Shown here: piece after piece, positions 28,521-39,458 of the stretch
Layout of the letters: each line of letters begins with the position of its first letter
How positions within the stretch are numbered: the first letter of the stretch is position 1
From: Bordetella pseudohinzii
GTDB taxonomy: Bacteria > Pseudomonadota > Gammaproteobacteria > Burkholderiales > Burkholderiaceae_B
Direction of reading: 5' to 3'
Length of the DNA stretch: 64,000 nucleotides
Assembly (NCBI RefSeq): GCF_000657795.2
Contig: NZ_JHEP02000018.1
Span: forward strand, 1 to 64,000
Notes under the pieces: model-generated
What the model was told of the DNA's origin: nothing
Seen by the model: the letters and a program-made list of their open reading frames with translations, nothing else
The model's database searches: none
Program-made: the position numbers and the translations under genes

Positions 28521-31500
28521 ATGCCGCAATTTTTCATTGATCGACCCATTTTTGCCTGGGTGGTTGCGCTGTTCATCCTGCTGGCGGGCATATTGGCCAT
28601 CCCCAATATGCCTGTCGCGCAGTATCCGGACGTGGCGCCGCCGGCCATCACCATCACCGCGACCTATCCTGGCGCTTCGGCCAAGGAAGTGGCCGAGACG
28701 GTGACCAGTATCATCGAGGACGAGCTCAACGGGGCCAAGGGCCTGCTGTATTACGAGTCCGTCAGCGATTCCAATGGCCAGTCGCAGATCACCGCCACCT
28801 TCCGCCCGGGCACCGACCCGGACTTGGCGCAGGTGGACGTGCAGAACCGGATTTCCAACGTCACGGCCCAGCTGCCGGCGGCGGTGACCCAGCAGGGCCT
28901 GCAATACGAGCAGACCAGCGCCGGCTTCCTGCTCTTCGTGACGCTGTCCTCCACGGATGGCACGCTGGACCAGGCGGCGCTGGCCGACTACATCACCCGC
29001 AATATCAAGAACCCGATCTCGCGGGTGCCCGGGGTGGGCCAGTTCCAGCTCTTTGCCGCGCCCCGCGCCATGCGCATCTGGGTCGATCCGCAGAAGCTGG
29101 TGGGCTTCAACCTGAGCATGCAGGAAGTCAACCAGGCCATCGCCGCGCAGAACGTGCTGATCTCGGGCGGCTCGATCGGCGCGCCGCCCAATCCCAAGGA
29201 AGTGCGCGTCACGGCCACCGTCACGGCCAACGGCCAGCTGAGCACGGTCGACGGCTTCGGCAAGATCGTGCTGCGGGCCAACACCGACGGCTCCAAGGTG
29301 CTCCTGAGCGATGTGGCCCGCATCGAGGTGGGCGCGGACAACTATCAGTTTGGCGCGCGCCTGAACGGCCAGCCCACGGCGGCTTTCGCCATCGTGCTCT
29401 CGCCCGACGCCAACGCCTTGGAGACGGCCGACGGCATCCGCTCGCAGATGGCGGCGCTGTCCAAGTACTTCCCGGACAACATCAAGTACGAAATCCCGTA
29501 TGACACCGCGCCCTATGTGAAGGTGTCCATCGAGAAGGTGATCCACACCCTGGTCGAAGCCATGGTGCTGGTGTTCCTGGTGATGTTCGTATTCCTGCAG
29601 AACGTGCGCTACACCCTGATCCCGGCGCTGGTGGTGCCGGTGGCCATGATGGGCGCCTTCGCGGTGATGCTGGCGCTGGGGCTGTCGATCAACGTGCTGA
29701 CCATGTTCGCCATGGTGCTGGCCATCGGCATCCTGGTCGATGACGCCATCGTGGTGGTCGAAAACGTCGAGCGCATCATGGCGACCGAGGGCCTGCCGCC
29801 CAAGGAGGCCACGGCCAAGGCCATGCCGCAGATCACCGGCGCCATCATCGGCATCACGCTGGTGCTGGTGACGGTGTTCCTGCCGCTGGCCTTCATGAGC
29901 GGGTCGGTGGGCGTGATCTACCGCCAGTTCGCGGTGGCCATGGCCGTTTCGATCTTCTTCTCGGCCTTCCTGGCCCTGAGCTTCACGCCGGCCCTGTGCT
30001 CGACGCTGCTCAAGCCCATTCCCCAAGGGCACCACGAAGAGAAAAAGGGCTTTTTCGGCTGGTTCAACCGCAAGTTCGAGGCGACCACGCATCACTACCA
30101 GAACTGGATCTCGCGCGTGCTGCACAAGGGCGGGCGCATGATGATCCTGTTCGCGCTGCTGGTGGTGGCCCTGGGCTGGCTCTACCTGCGCCTGCCCTCG
30201 TCCTTCCTGCCCGAGGAAGACCAGGGCTATGTGATCAGCAATATCGAACTGCCGGCGGGCGCTTCGGCCAACCGCACCATCGAAGTCATCGAGGAGGTGG
30301 AGCATTATTTCCGCCAGCAGCCGGCCACCCAGAACATCGTGGCCGTGCAGGGCTTCTCGTTCAACGGCAACGGCCTGAACGCGGCCCTGGCCTTCATCAC
30401 GCTCAAGGACTTCGCCGAGCGCAAGAGCGCGCAGGATTCCGCCCAGGCGATCGCGGGCGGCGCCTTCCAGCACTTGTTCATGGGGATCAAGGACGCCATG
30501 GTGTTCACCGTGGTGCCGCCGGCCATCTCGTCGCTGGGCAATGCCGCGGGCTTTGACTTCCGCCTGCAGGACCGTGGCGGCGCCGGCACCGAGGCCCTGG
30601 CCGCGGCGACCGGGCAGCTGATGGGCATGGCCATGCAGAGTCCGGTGCTCTCGCAGGTGCGCATCACCGGCCTGGGGCCGGGCGCGCAGCTGTCGCTGAA
30701 CATCGACCGCGACAAGGCGGCCGCGCTGGGCGTGGACTTCTCCGAAGCGGCGCAGCTGATCTCGACGGCGGTCGGTTCGGCCTATCTGAGCAAATTCCCC
30801 AACATGGGCCGGATGCAGAACATCTGGGTGCAGGCCGACGAGAAGTACCGCATGCACATGGAAGACGTGCTCAACCTGAACGCCCGCAACAAGGACGGCG
30901 GCATGGTGCCCCTGTCGTCCTTCGTGACGGCCAAGTGGTCGCAAGGCCCGACCCAGGTGGTGCGCTACAACAGCTATGAGTCCGTCCGTATCGGCGGCGA
31001 TGCCTCGCCCGGCCACTCGACCGGCGAAGCCATGGCCGAGATGGAGCGCCTGGTCGCCCAACTGCCCTCGGGCTTCGGCTACGAATGGAATGGTTTGTCC
31101 TACCAGGAGCGCCTGGCCGGCAACCAGGCCGTCATCCTGATGGCCCTGGCGCTGCTGGTGGTCTTCCTGGTGCTGGCGGCCCTCTATGAAAGCTGGGCCA
31201 TCCCGCTGTCGGTCATGCTGGTGGTGCCGCTGGGCATGCTGGGCGCGGTGGGGCTGGTCACCGTGATGGGGATGTCCAACGACGTGTACTTCCAGGTGGG
31301 GATGGTGACCGTGATCGGCCTGGCGGCCAAGAACGCCATCCTGATCATCGAATTCGCCAAGGACCAGTACGCGCGGGGCAACGGCCTGTACGAGTCGGCG
31401 GTGGAGGCGGCGCGCCTGCGCTTCCGCCCCATCCTGATGACTTCGCTGGCCTTCATCCTGGGCGTGGTGCCGCTGGCCATCGCCACCGGCGCCAGCGCCG

Positions 31501-31736
31501 CCAGCCAGCGCGCCGTCGGTATCGGCGTGCTGGGCGGCATGCTGGCGGCCACGCCTTTCGCGGTGATCTTCGTGCCGACCTTCTTCGTGGTCGTCATGAG
31601 CCTGGTCAAGACCCGTCCGCGCCTGCTGGGCGCCGAGCTTCGCGCCTTCCAGGCCGAGCAGGCCGCCAAGAAGGCCGAAGAGGAAAAACAGGCAGCCAAT
31701 ACCCAAAACCAAGGCGGTCAGGAGAACAAGGAATGA
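28521..31736 (+). CDS. RND multidrug efflux pump, AcrB/MexB (HAE1) family
   Basis: 1071 residues. It starts MPQFFIDRPIFAWVVALFI as in AcrB. Proton-relay residues match AcrB numbering closely: Asp407 and Asp408 in TM4 (GILVDDAIVVVENVERIM) and Lys937 in GLAAKNAILIIEF. Two large periplasmic loops follow TM1 and TM7, 12 membrane segments in all. Such pumps expel hydrophobic drugs, dyes, bile salts and detergents using the proton gradient. The C terminus is basic with AKKAEEEKQAAN. The stop overlaps the next start (ATGA). Confidence 0.96.
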   Translation: MPQFFIDRPIFAWVVALFILLAGILAIPNMPVAQYPDVAPPAITITATYPGASAKEVAETVTSIIEDELNGAKGLLYYESVSDSNGQSQITATFRPGTDPDLAQVDVQNRISNVTAQLPAAVTQQGLQYEQTSAGFLLFVTLSSTDGTLDQAALADYITRNIKNPISRVPGVGQFQLFAAPRAMRIWVDPQKLVGFNLSMQEVNQAIAAQNVLISGGSIGAPPNPKEVRVTATVTANGQLSTVDGFGKIVLRANTDGSKVLLSDVARIEVGADNYQFGARLNGQPTAAFAIVLSPDANALETADGIRSQMAALSKYFPDNIKYEIPYDTAPYVKVSIEKVIHTLVEAMVLVFLVMFVFLQNVRYTLIPALVVPVAMMGAFAVMLALGLSINVLTMFAMVLAIGILVDDAIVVVENVERIMATEGLPPKEATAKAMPQITGAIIGITLVLVTVFLPLAFMSGSVGVIYRQFAVAMAVSIFFSAFLALSFTPALCSTLLKPIPQGHHEEKKGFFGWFNRKFEATTHHYQNWISRVLHKGGRMMILFALLVVALGWLYLRLPSSFLPEEDQGYVISNIELPAGASANRTIEVIEEVEHYFRQQPATQNIVAVQGFSFNGNGLNAALAFITLKDFAERKSAQDSAQAIAGGAFQHLFMGIKDAMVFTVVPPAISSLGNAAGFDFRLQDRGGAGTEALAAATGQLMGMAMQSPVLSQVRITGLGPGAQLSLNIDRDKAAALGVDFSEAAQLISTAVGSAYLSKFPNMGRMQNIWVQADEKYRMHMEDVLNLNARNKDGGMVPLSSFVTAKWSQGPTQVVRYNSYESVRIGGDASPGHSTGEAMAEMERLVAQLPSGFGYEWNGLSYQERLAGNQAVILMALALLVVFLVLAALYESWAIPLSVMLVVPLGMLGAVGLVTVMGMSNDVYFQVGMVTVIGLAAKNAILIIEFAKDQYARGNGLYESAVEAARLRFRPILMTSLAFILGVVPLAIATGASAASQRAVGIGVLGGMLAATPFAVIFVPTFFVVVMSLVKTRPRLLGAELRAFQAEQAAKKAEEEKQAANTQNQGGQENKE

Positions 31737-33259
31737 CGGCCCTGATGCATAAGCGCGGCGCCCTGGCGGTGCTGCTGGCCGCCGGCCTGGCCGGCTGCTC
31801 GCTGGCGCCGGACTACCATCGTCCGCAAGCGCCGGTGAACGCCGACTGGCCGGATCAGCCCAGGATCCGCTACGGCGCCTACAGTCAGCCCACCGAACTG
31901 GGCACGCAGCCGGCCGCCGCCGTGGCGCCGCCGGCCGAAACGGCGGCCGCCGAAATCGGCTGGCGCAGTTTCTTCCGCGATCCGCGGCTGCAGGCGCTGA
32001 TCGAGCTGGCGCTGAACAACAACCGCGATCTGCGCGTGGCCGTGCAGAACGTCGAAGTCGCGCGCGCGCAATACGGCATCCAGCGCGGGGCGCAATGGCC
32101 GTCCATCGGCGCCGGCGTCCAGGGCACGCGCCAGCATCTGCCCAAGAATATGCGTGTGGGCGGGCCCGATTCGACGTCGATCAGCAGCCAGTACCAGGCC
32201 GGCATCGGCCTGACGACTTTCGAGATCGACCTGTTCGGCCGCCTGCGCAATCTGTCGGAAGCGGCGTACCAGCAATATCTGTCGACCGAGCAGGCCCAGC
32301 GGTCGGTGCACATCACCCTGGTGGGGGCGGTGGCGGAGTCGTATTTCAATCTGCGCGCGGCCGAGGTCCAGCTGGATCTCACGCGCAAGACGCTGCAGTC
32401 CCGCCAGGAGTCCTATAACCTCGTCAAAACGCGGTTTGACGGCGGCGTGGCTTCCGAACTCGACCTGAACCAGTCCAAGTCGCTGCTGGACTCGGCGTCT
32501 TCCGATCTGGCCCAGCTGGCGCGCGCGCGCGCCCAGGCGCTCAATGCGCTGATCGTGCTCGTGGGCCTGCCCAGCCTGCCGGCCGACCTGCCGCAGCCGG
32601 CCGAATTCGGCCGCGACCAGATTCTGGCGACCGTGCCGGCCGGCCTGCCCTCGGACCTGCTGGAGCGGCGGCCCGACATCCTGGCCGCCGAAAACCAGCT
32701 GCGCGCGGCCAAGGCCAATATCGGCGCGGCGCGGGCGGCTTTCTTTCCGACGATCTCGCTCACCGGCCTGCTGGGCGTGGCCAGCCCCTCGCTGGATACG
32801 CTGTTCCGGGGAGGGCAGGGCTATTGGAGCTTCTCGCCCCAGATCACCACGCCGCTGTTCGCCGGCGGCAGCATCATCGAAGGCCTGAACCTGGCCAAGG
32901 CGCGCGACAACATCGCCGTGGCGCAGTACGAGCAGACCATCCAGCAGGCTTTCCGCGAGGTATCCGACGCGCTGGCCGGCGAGGCGACCTATAGCGCCCA
33001 GCTGGATGCGCAGCGCGGCCTGCAGGCCTCTTCGGCCCGCACGCTGGAGCTGTCCAATATGCGCTATGTCAACGGCATTGACAGCTATCTGCAGGTGCAG
33101 ACCGCCCAGGTGGATTTCTTCAATGCCCAGATCGCCCTGGTGCAGGCGGGCCTGGCCTCGCTCGTCAACCGCGTCGAACTCTACAAGGCCCTGGGAGGCG
33201 GCTGGCTGGAAAATACCGCCCTGTCCCAGGCTCAACCCACGACCACGCAACAACAATGA
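31733..33259 (+). CDS. Outer-membrane efflux channel lipoprotein (OprM/NodT family)
   Basis: 508 residues. Lipobox LAGC with Cys22, then the family's SLAPDYHRP opening. Two homologous outer-membrane-efflux repeats: [27 protein letters not shown] begins the first and [29 protein letters not shown] the second. [13 protein letters not shown] and [20 protein letters not shown] mark the barrel-helix turns. It completes a tripartite pump with the two upstream genes. Its own stop overlaps the pdxJ start in ATGA. Confidence 0.95.
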   Translation: MTALMHKRGALAVLLAAGLAGCSLAPDYHRPQAPVNADWPDQPRIRYGAYSQPTELGTQPAAAVAPPAETAAAEIGWRSFFRDPRLQALIELALNNNRDLRVAVQNVEVARAQYGIQRGAQWPSIGAGVQGTRQHLPKNMRVGGPDSTSISSQYQAGIGLTTFEIDLFGRLRNLSEAAYQQYLSTEQAQRSVHITLVGAVAESYFNLRAAEVQLDLTRKTLQSRQESYNLVKTRFDGGVASELDLNQSKSLLDSASSDLAQLARARAQALNALIVLVGLPSLPADLPQPAEFGRDQILATVPAGLPSDLLERRPDILAAENQLRAAKANIGAARAAFFPTISLTGLLGVASPSLDTLFRGGQGYWSFSPQITTPLFAGGSIIEGLNLAKARDNIAVAQYEQTIQQAFREVSDALAGEATYSAQLDAQRGLQASSARTLELSNMRYVNGIDSYLQVQTAQVDFFNAQIALVQAGLASLVNRVELYKALGGGWLENTALSQAQPTTTQQQ

Positions 33260-33981
33260 TTGAACTTGGCGTCAATATCGACCACGTGGCCACGCTGCGC
33301 CAGCAGCGCCACACTGTTTATCCCGATCCGGTGGAGGCGGCCGTGCGCGCCGAGGACGCCGGCGCGGACCTGATCACCCTGCATCTGCGCGAAGACCGCC
33401 GCCATATCCAGGATGCCGATGTCTACGCGATCCGGCCGAAGTTGCGCACCCGCATGAACCTGGAGTGCGCGCTCACGCCCGAAATGCTGGAAATCGCCTG
33501 CGCGGTCAAGCCTGACGATGTCTGCCTGGTGCCGGAAAAACGGGCCGAGCTCACGACCGAGGGCGGACTGGACGTGCTGGGCCAGTTCGACGCCGTGGCC
33601 GATGCCGTGGCCCTGCTGGCCGAGGCCGGCATCCGGGTGTCGCTCTTCATCGATCCGGACGCCGCCCAGATCGAGGCCGCGGCGCGCGCCAAGGCGCCCG
33701 TCATCGAGCTGCACACCGGCGCCTATGCCGAGGCCGAGGGCGCACAGGCCGACAGCGAGCTGCAGCGCATCCGCGAGGCGGTCCGCGAGGGGCTGCGCCA
33801 TGGCCTGCGCGTCAATGCCGGCCACGGCCTGCATTACGGCAATGTCCAATCCGTGGCCGCCATCGACGGGATTTCCGAGTTGAACATCGGGCATGCCATC
33901 GTGGCCCGGGCCGTCTTCGACGGCTGGGAGAAGGCCGTGCGCGACATGAAGGCCCTCATGATCCAGGCGCGCGGCCGCTGA
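33256..33981 (+). CDS. pdxJ: Pyridoxine 5'-phosphate synthase PdxJ
   Basis: 241 residues, normal length. It condenses 1-deoxyxylulose 5-phosphate with 3-amino-2-oxopropyl phosphate to give pyridoxine phosphate. [17 protein letters not shown] (active-site Asn and His), [44 protein letters not shown] and [12 protein letters not shown] are the family signatures. The start codon lies inside the stop of the efflux channel gene, so PdxJ synthesis is translationally coupled to the efflux operon. A terminator follows. Confidence 0.97.
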   Translation: MIELGVNIDHVATLRQQRHTVYPDPVEAAVRAEDAGADLITLHLREDRRHIQDADVYAIRPKLRTRMNLECALTPEMLEIACAVKPDDVCLVPEKRAELTTEGGLDVLGQFDAVADAVALLAEAGIRVSLFIDPDAAQIEAAARAKAPVIELHTGAYAEAEGAQADSELQRIREAVREGLRHGLRVNAGHGLHYGNVQSVAAIDGISELNIGHAIVARAVFDGWEKAVRDMKALMIQARGR

Positions 33982-34002
33982 AACCGTCGCCGGCGCCGGC
34001 TG

Positions 34003-34027
34003 GGCCGTCCCGCGGGGCGGCCTTTTT
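34003..34027 (+). terminator. Terminator after pdxJ
   Basis: GGCCGTCCC pairs with GGGGCGGCC (one G-T pair) around a tiny loop, followed by five T residues. It lies between pdxJ and acpS, so acpS is probably transcribed mainly from its own promoter or by read-through. Confidence 0.6.
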
Positions 34028-34118
34028 CATGGGCGGGCGAGGCCGTGTGGATGCGCCCGGGCTCGCGTATGATTTCGCTATTGCGGCGCCTTCCGGCGCC
34101 GGCCTTTTCCGGTTTGCC

Positions 34119-34556
34119 ATGGTCTCTTTCAGCCTCCCCAGCGGCGCCATCGCCGGCATCGGCATGGACCTGATCCGCGTCGATCGCATCTCCCGAGCCC
34201 TGGAGCGCCATGGCGAGCGCTTTGCCGAAAAAATACTCGGCGTCCAGGAGATGGAAAAATTCCGCGCCCGCAGCGCCCGCGATCCGGCGCGCGGCGTGCG
34301 TTTCCTGGCCACGCGCTTTGCCGCCAAGGAAGCCTTCTCCAAGGCCATCGGCCTGGGGATGCGCATGCCCATGACCTGGAACCGGGTGCAGACGCTGAAC
34401 GCGCCGGGCGGCCGCCCCGTGCTCGTCATCGACGCGGCGCTGCGGCCCTGGTTCGAGCAGCGTTTCGGTGCGGCCCATGTCTCGATCACCGATGAATCCG
34501 ACATGGCCGCCGCCTATGTCATCGTGGAGTCCCGGACCGGGACGTCCACCCACTGA
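34119..34556 (+). CDS. acpS: Holo-[acyl-carrier-protein] synthase AcpS
   Basis: 145 residues from ATG 34119. [23 protein letters not shown] carries the metal-binding Asp of the family, and [18 protein letters not shown] carries the second metal ligand (Glu) and CoA-binding Lys. It transfers 4'-phosphopantetheine from CoA to apo-ACP. No clear Shine-Dalgarno precedes the ATG. The frame is open upstream to 34029, but that part has no family features. nagZ starts ten bases after the stop. Confidence 0.93.
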   Translation: MVSFSLPSGAIAGIGMDLIRVDRISRALERHGERFAEKILGVQEMEKFRARSARDPARGVRFLATRFAAKEAFSKAIGLGMRMPMTWNRVQTLNAPGGRPVLVIDAALRPWFEQRFGAAHVSITDESDMAAAYVIVESRTGTSTH

Positions 34557-34566
34557 GGACCGTTTG

Positions 34567-35625
34567 ATGTCGAAATCCAAGAAACACCGCCAGCTGCCGC
34601 CCGGACCGGTCATGGTCGATGTGGCGGGCACGCGGCTGACCAAGGAAGAAAAGCAGCGCCTGCGCCATCCCCTGGTGGGCGGCGTGATCCTGTTCGCGCG
34701 CAACTTCGAGAACCGCGCCCAGCTGACGGCGCTCACGCGCAAGATCCACGAGGCGCGCGGCGAACCGCTGCTGATCGCGGTGGACCACGAAGGCGGCCGC
34801 GTGCAGCGTTTCCGCGAGGATGGCTTCACGGCCTTGCCGCCCATGCGCGCGCTGGGCGAGGCCTGGGACCGCGATCCGCTGGCGGCCATGCGGCTGGCGA
34901 CCGCGGCCGGCTATGTGCTGGCCGCCGAGCTGCGGGCCTGTGGCGTGGACATGAGCTTCACGCCCGTGCTGGACCTGGACTACGGCGTGAGCAAGGTGAT
35001 CGGCAACCGCGCCTTCCATCACGATCCGCGCGTGGTCGCCATGCTGGCGCGTGCCCTGATCCAGGGCCTGGCGCTGGCCGGCATGGCCGCCTGCGGCAAG
35101 CATTTCCCCGGCCATGGCTATGTCCAGGCCGATTCGCACCACGAGATCCCGGTCGACAAGCGCTCGCTGGCCGACATCCTGAAGGACGATGCCGCGCCTT
35201 ATGGCTGGCTGGGCGACGGCGTCCTGTCCTCGGTCATGCCGGCCCATGTGATCTATCCCAAGGTGGACAGCCGGCCCGCCGGCTTCTCGCGCCGCTGGGT
35301 GACCGATATCCTGCGCGGCCAGCTCGCCTATGACGGCGTGGTGTTCTCCGATGACCTCACCATGGAAGGCGCTTCGGTGGCCGGCGACATCCTGGCCCGC
35401 GCCCAGGCGGCCCTGTCGGCCGGCTGCGACATGGTGCTGGTCTGCAACCGCCCGGACCTGGCCGATGAATTGCTGGGCCGCCTCGACCTTGCGCCGGCGC
35501 CGGAATCGGTGGCGCGCATCCGCCGCCTGGCGCCGGCCTTCGCGAGCCCGGATTGGGATGGCCTGCAGGCCGATTCACGCTATCAGCATGCCCGACGACT
35601 TCAATCTCAAATCGTTTCTGGCTGA
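34567..35625 (+). CDS. nagZ: Beta-N-acetylhexosaminidase NagZ
   Basis: 352 residues, GH3 family, cytoplasmic. [34 protein letters not shown] (the His/Asp general acid-base pair of NagZ) and [12 protein letters not shown] (nucleophilic Asp) are intact. It removes GlcNAc from anhydromuropeptides in cell-wall recycling. GGACC precedes the start weakly. The 3' end overlaps uvrC by 38 bases. Confidence 0.95.
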   Translation: MSKSKKHRQLPPGPVMVDVAGTRLTKEEKQRLRHPLVGGVILFARNFENRAQLTALTRKIHEARGEPLLIAVDHEGGRVQRFREDGFTALPPMRALGEAWDRDPLAAMRLATAAGYVLAAELRACGVDMSFTPVLDLDYGVSKVIGNRAFHHDPRVVAMLARALIQGLALAGMAACGKHFPGHGYVQADSHHEIPVDKRSLADILKDDAAPYGWLGDGVLSSVMPAHVIYPKVDSRPAGFSRRWVTDILRGQLAYDGVVFSDDLTMEGASVAGDILARAQAALSAGCDMVLVCNRPDLADELLGRLDLAPAPESVARIRRLAPAFASPDWDGLQADSRYQHARRLQSQIVSG

Positions 35626-37411
35626 TCTGCCGCATCTGCCCGGCGTCTATCGGCATCTGGATGCCGCCGGGGAGGTGCTGTATGTCGGCAAGGCGCGCGA
35701 CCTGAAGAAGCGCGTGTCTTCGTATTTCCAGAAGAACCTGGCCAGTCCGCGTATCGCGCAGATGGTGGGCAAGGTCGCGCGCGTGGAGGTGACGGTCACG
35801 CGCTCGGAGGCCGAGGCGCTGATTCTTGAAAACAACCTCATCAAGAGCCTGCACCCGCGCTACAACATCCTGTTCCGTGATGACAAGTCCTATCCCTATC
35901 TGCTGATCACCGGACATGCCTGGCCGCGCATCGCCTACTACCGCGGCGCCACCAACAAGCGCGGCCAGTACTTCGGTCCTTATCCCAATGCCTGGGCGGT
36001 GCGCGAAACCATACAGATCCTGCAGAAGGTCTTTCGCCTGCGCACCTGCGAGGACACGGTGTTCGCCAACCGCTCGCGCCCCTGCCTGCTGCACCAGATC
36101 GGGCGCTGCTCGGCGCCTTGCGTGCAGGCCATCGAGGCGGCCGACTACGCGCGCGACGTGCAGCGCGCCGCGCGTTTTCTCAATGGCGAGGCGCGCGAGG
36201 TCATGGACGAAATCGAGGCCCGCATGCTGCAGGCCTCCAGCGAGCTGCGCTTCGAGGAAGCCGCGGCCCTGCGCGACCAGATGGGCTCGCTGTCCAAGGT
36301 CTTGCACCAGCAGACCATGGAAAACGTCGGCGGCGAAGACACCGATGTGATCGCCGTGGCCGCCGGCGGCGGCAAGGTCTGCGTCAACCTGGCCATGGTG
36401 CGGGGCGGCCGGCACCTGGGCGACAAGCCTTTTTTTCCCGCCCACGCCGAGGGCGAGGCGGCGGCCGAAGTGCTGGAGGCTTTTGTCGCCCAGCACTATG
36501 CGGACAATGCCTTGCCGCCGGTGCTGGTGTGCTCGCACGCCTTGCCCGATCCGGCGCTGGTCGGGCTGCTGGCCGAGCAGGCCGGCACGCGCTGCCGGCT
36601 GCTGACGCGGCCCCAGGGCGTGCGGCGCTCCTGGCTGGAGCAGGCCCAGAAGAACGCCGAGATGGCCCTGGCGCGCGCCCTGACCGAATCCGGCGCGCGC
36701 GCCGCGCGCACCCTGGCCCTGGCCGAAGCCCTGGACATGGATACCGACGAGGCCGCGCTCGACGCCCTGCGCATCGAGTGCTTCGATATCAGCCATACGG
36801 CGGGCGAGGCGACCCAGGCGTCCTGTGTGGTCTTTCTGCATCATGACATGCAGCCATCGCTCTACCGGCGTTACAACATCGTCGGCATCACGCCCGGCGA
36901 CGACTACGCCGCCATGCGGCAGGTGCTGACGCGGCGTTTCGGCAAAGTGGCCGATGGCGAGGCGCCCATGCCGGGCCTGGTGCTGATCGACGGCGGCAAG
37001 GGCCAGGTGGAGGTCGCGCGCCAGGTCTTCGCCGAACTGGGCCTGGACATCGCCACCCTGGTCGGCGTGGCCAAGGGCGAAGGACGCAAGGTCGGACTCG
37101 AAACCCTGGTTTTCGCCGATGGGCGTCCGCCCGTGGCGCTGGGCAAGGAGTCGGCCGCCCTCATGCTGATCGCCCAGGTGCGCGACGAAGCCCACCGTTT
37201 CGCGATCACCGGCATGCGGGCCAAGCGCGCCAAGGCGCGCAATGTGTCCCGGCTGGAGGAGATCGAGGGGGTGGGGGCCAAGCGGCGCCAGCGCCTGCTG
37301 GCGCGCTTCGGCGGGCTGTCCGGCGTGACCTCGGCCGGCATCGAAGACCTGGCTTCGGTCGAGGGGATTTCAGAAGAATTGGCCCAGCGGATCTATGATG
37401 CCCTGCATTGA
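35588..37411 (+). CDS. uvrC: UvrABC excision nuclease subunit C
   Basis: 607 residues. GIY-YIG nuclease domain at the N terminus in the variant form [20 protein letters not shown]; a Cys-rich [13 protein letters not shown] segment; the UVR motif with [13 protein letters not shown] near 220; an RNase H-like nuclease domain with [11 protein letters not shown] and [12 protein letters not shown]; and C-terminal helix-hairpin-helix motifs ([18 protein letters not shown]). It makes both incisions in nucleotide excision repair. The start at 35588 overlaps nagZ. Confidence 0.97.
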   Translation: MPDDFNLKSFLADLPHLPGVYRHLDAAGEVLYVGKARDLKKRVSSYFQKNLASPRIAQMVGKVARVEVTVTRSEAEALILENNLIKSLHPRYNILFRDDKSYPYLLITGHAWPRIAYYRGATNKRGQYFGPYPNAWAVRETIQILQKVFRLRTCEDTVFANRSRPCLLHQIGRCSAPCVQAIEAADYARDVQRAARFLNGEAREVMDEIEARMLQASSELRFEEAAALRDQMGSLSKVLHQQTMENVGGEDTDVIAVAAGGGKVCVNLAMVRGGRHLGDKPFFPAHAEGEAAAEVLEAFVAQHYADNALPPVLVCSHALPDPALVGLLAEQAGTRCRLLTRPQGVRRSWLEQAQKNAEMALARALTESGARAARTLALAEALDMDTDEAALDALRIECFDISHTAGEATQASCVVFLHHDMQPSLYRRYNIVGITPGDDYAAMRQVLTRRFGKVADGEAPMPGLVLIDGGKGQVEVARQVFAELGLDIATLVGVAKGEGRKVGLETLVFADGRPPVALGKESAALMLIAQVRDEAHRFAITGMRAKRAKARNVSRLEEIEGVGAKRRQRLLARFGGLSGVTSAGIEDLASVEGISEELAQRIYDALH

Positions 37412-37454
37412 CGACGGGCGTCCGCTGGGCGGCTGATGTAGCATACGGGGCACT

Positions 37455-38027
37455 ATGCCGATAAACGTACCCATTTTCCTGACGTGGCTGCGCATCGCCA
37501 TGATTCCGCTGGTGGTCGGGCTGTTCTATATCCCCGATGCCTGGATGTCGGTCGGTGTGCGCGATACGCTGGCGGCCGTGGCCTTCATCGTGGCGGCCCT
37601 GACCGACTGGTTCGATGGCTGGCTGGCGCGCCGCTGGAACCAGACCTCGGCCTTTGGCGCCTTCCTGGACCCGGTGGCGGACAAATTGATGGTTTGCGCC
37701 GCCCTGATCGTGCTGCTGGACCTGAGCCGCGTGGATGCCTTTATCTCGCTCATCATCATCGGCCGCGAGATCACGATTTCGGCCCTGCGCGAATGGATGG
37801 CCAAGATAGGCGCCAGCGCCAGCGTGGCCGTGCATCGCCTGGGCAAGTTCAAGACCGCCGCGCAGATGGTGGCCATCCCCTGCCTGCTTTACAACCAGAA
37901 GCTCTGGGGCGTGGATGCGCGCCTGCTGGGCAACTGGCTGATCCTGCTGGCCGCCGTGCTGACGGTGTGGTCCATGCTGTATTACCTGCAGCGCGCCTGG
38001 CCGGCCATCCGCGAAAAGGCGGGCTGA
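37455..38027 (+). CDS. pgsA: CDP-diacylglycerol-glycerol-3-phosphate 3-phosphatidyltransferase PgsA
   Basis: 190 residues, inner-membrane enzyme making phosphatidylglycerol phosphate. The CDP-alcohol phosphotransferase motif is complete: DWFDGWLAR, eight residues, GAFLDPVADK. INVPIFLTWLRIAMIPLV opens the protein and GKFKTAAQM lies mid-protein. About six membrane segments. 43 bases after uvrC, the usual order. No tRNA genes follow, although pgsA is followed by tRNAs in several other bacteria. Confidence 0.95.
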   Translation: MPINVPIFLTWLRIAMIPLVVGLFYIPDAWMSVGVRDTLAAVAFIVAALTDWFDGWLARRWNQTSAFGAFLDPVADKLMVCAALIVLLDLSRVDAFISLIIIGREITISALREWMAKIGASASVAVHRLGKFKTAAQMVAIPCLLYNQKLWGVDARLLGNWLILLAAVLTVWSMLYYLQRAWPAIREKAG

Positions 38028-38102
38028 GTGATTTCGGGGCGGACGGCGCGCGGGCGCCGGCGGCCCCCCATCCCTAGAGGCCATTCGAGTGGCCCGATGA
38101 GC

Positions 38103-38121
38103 GTGGCGGCGCGGCCGCCAC
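38103..38121 (+). repeat. Inverted repeat between pgsA and the MFS gene
   Basis: GTGGCGGC-GCG-GCCGCCAC, an eight-pair perfect stem with a three-base loop. Five T residues follow only after 11 bases, so it may be a weak terminator or simply a hairpin. Confidence 0.4.
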
Positions 38122-38166
38122 GGACCGGAGACTTTTTCAGGGGGCCGCAGCCGGCCCTGTTTGCGC

Positions 38167-39405
38167 ATGAACACCGCTACCGCTGTATCCGATTCCCCCA
38201 ACCTGCGCCGCCGGGACTGGCAGATCATCCTGCTGATCGGCGTGGCCCATGCCAGCTCGCACTTCTTCCAGCTTGTCCTGCCCTCGCTCTACGTCTCGCT
38301 GGGCAATGAGTTCGGGCTGGACTTTGCCCGCCTGGGCCTGCTGGTATCGGTGTTTTATGTCGTCTCGGGGCTGGGCCAGGCCTCGTCGGGCTTTATCGTC
38401 GACCGCGTCGGCGCGCGTCCCGTGCTCTGGTTCGGCCTGTCCTGCTTCGTGCTGTCGGCCGTGCTGATCGGCTCGGCCAACGGCTACGGCATGCTGATAT
38501 TGGCGGCCGCCATCGGCGGCATCGGCAACTCCATTTTCCACCCCGCGGATTACTCCATCATCAACCACCGGGTCAGCCCGGCCCGCCTGGGCCATGCGTT
38601 CTCGGCCCATGGCCTGACGGGCAACCTGGGCTGGGCGCTCACGCCGGTCTTCATCACCTCCATCACGCTGCTGGCCAATTGGCGCGTGGCGGCGTTTTCG
38701 GCCGCGGCGCTGGTGGCCGTCATCCTGCTGCTGACCGTGCTGGGCCGGGATCTGCTGGGCGGCCAGGTCCAGCCGCGCGCCGATGACAAGGCCGCCGCGC
38801 CGCAGCCCAGCGCCTGGCAGACCCTGACCGCGCTGTTGGCGCGCCCGGCCTTGTGGGGCGCTTTCCTGTTCTTTGCCTTCACCTCGATCGCGCTGTCCTC
38901 GGTGCAGAACTACACCATCCCCTTGCTGGCTCAGCTGTATGACCTGTCCAAGGTCGCGGCCAGCTCGGCGCTGTCGGGCTATATGGTGGCCTCGGCCGTG
39001 GGCATGGCCGCGGGCGGCTTCCTGGTGTCGGCCACGCCGCGCACCGAGCGCACCGTGACGGCCGCCCTCATCCTGGCGGGCCTGACCCTGGTGGTGCTGG
39101 CCATGGGCTGGGTGCCGGCGTCGATGGCGGCCTTGGTGGTCGGCCTGGCCGGCTTCTGCTCGGGCGTGGCCGCGCCTTCGCGCGACATGCTGATCCGCCG
39201 CGTCACGCCCAAGGGCTCCACCGGCTCGGTCTATGGCCTGGTCTATTCGGGCATGGACGTGGGTTCGGCCCTGGGGCCCCTGGGTTTCGGCCTCCTGCTG
39301 GATGCCGGCCTGGCGCAGGGGCCGTGGATAGGGGCGGGCCTGGCCTTCGCGATCGCGGCCATCCTGGCGCAGTGGATCGCGATCCAGGCGCGCAAGGCAT
39401 CCTGA
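38167..39405 (+). CDS. MFS transporter (fosmidomycin-resistance-like)
   Basis: 412 residues, twelve predicted membrane segments. RRRDWQIILLIGVAHASSHFFQLVLPSLY, with the HASSHFFQ motif in TM1, and IGNSIFHPADYSIINHRV are typical of the Fsr-like subgroup. The central loop (about 195-225) is charged. Substrate unknown; relatives export fosmidomycin and other small drugs. The start ATG at 38167 follows a GC-rich 139-base gap without a good Shine-Dalgarno. Confidence 0.85.
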   Translation: MNTATAVSDSPNLRRRDWQIILLIGVAHASSHFFQLVLPSLYVSLGNEFGLDFARLGLLVSVFYVVSGLGQASSGFIVDRVGARPVLWFGLSCFVLSAVLIGSANGYGMLILAAAIGGIGNSIFHPADYSIINHRVSPARLGHAFSAHGLTGNLGWALTPVFITSITLLANWRVAAFSAAALVAVILLLTVLGRDLLGGQVQPRADDKAAAPQPSAWQTLTALLARPALWGAFLFFAFTSIALSSVQNYTIPLLAQLYDLSKVAASSALSGYMVASAVGMAAGGFLVSATPRTERTVTAALILAGLTLVVLAMGWVPASMAALVVGLAGFCSGVAAPSRDMLIRRVTPKGSTGSVYGLVYSGMDVGSALGPLGFGLLLDAGLAQGPWIGAGLAFAIAAILAQWIAIQARKAS

Positions 39406-39430
39406 GCCTGTCCGGCCCAGCCCTGATATG

Positions 39431-39458
39431 AAACAGGCCCCGCGAGGGGCCTGTTTTC
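39431..39458 (+). terminator. Bidirectional terminator between the MFS gene and queF
   Basis: AAACAGGCCCC (39431-39441) and GGGGCCTGTTT (39446-39456) form an 11-bp perfect stem around GCGA, with A residues before and T residues after, so it can terminate both convergent genes. Confidence 0.85.

Noticed and set aside
28512..31712. A minus-strand open frame opposite the RND pump
   Set aside because: His- and Gln-rich shadow translation; the plus strand encodes a complete AcrB-type pump.
38028..38166. tRNA genes after pgsA, as in several other bacteria
   Set aside because: The stretch does not fold as a cloverleaf and lacks a T-loop motif; it shows only a short GC-rich inverted repeat.
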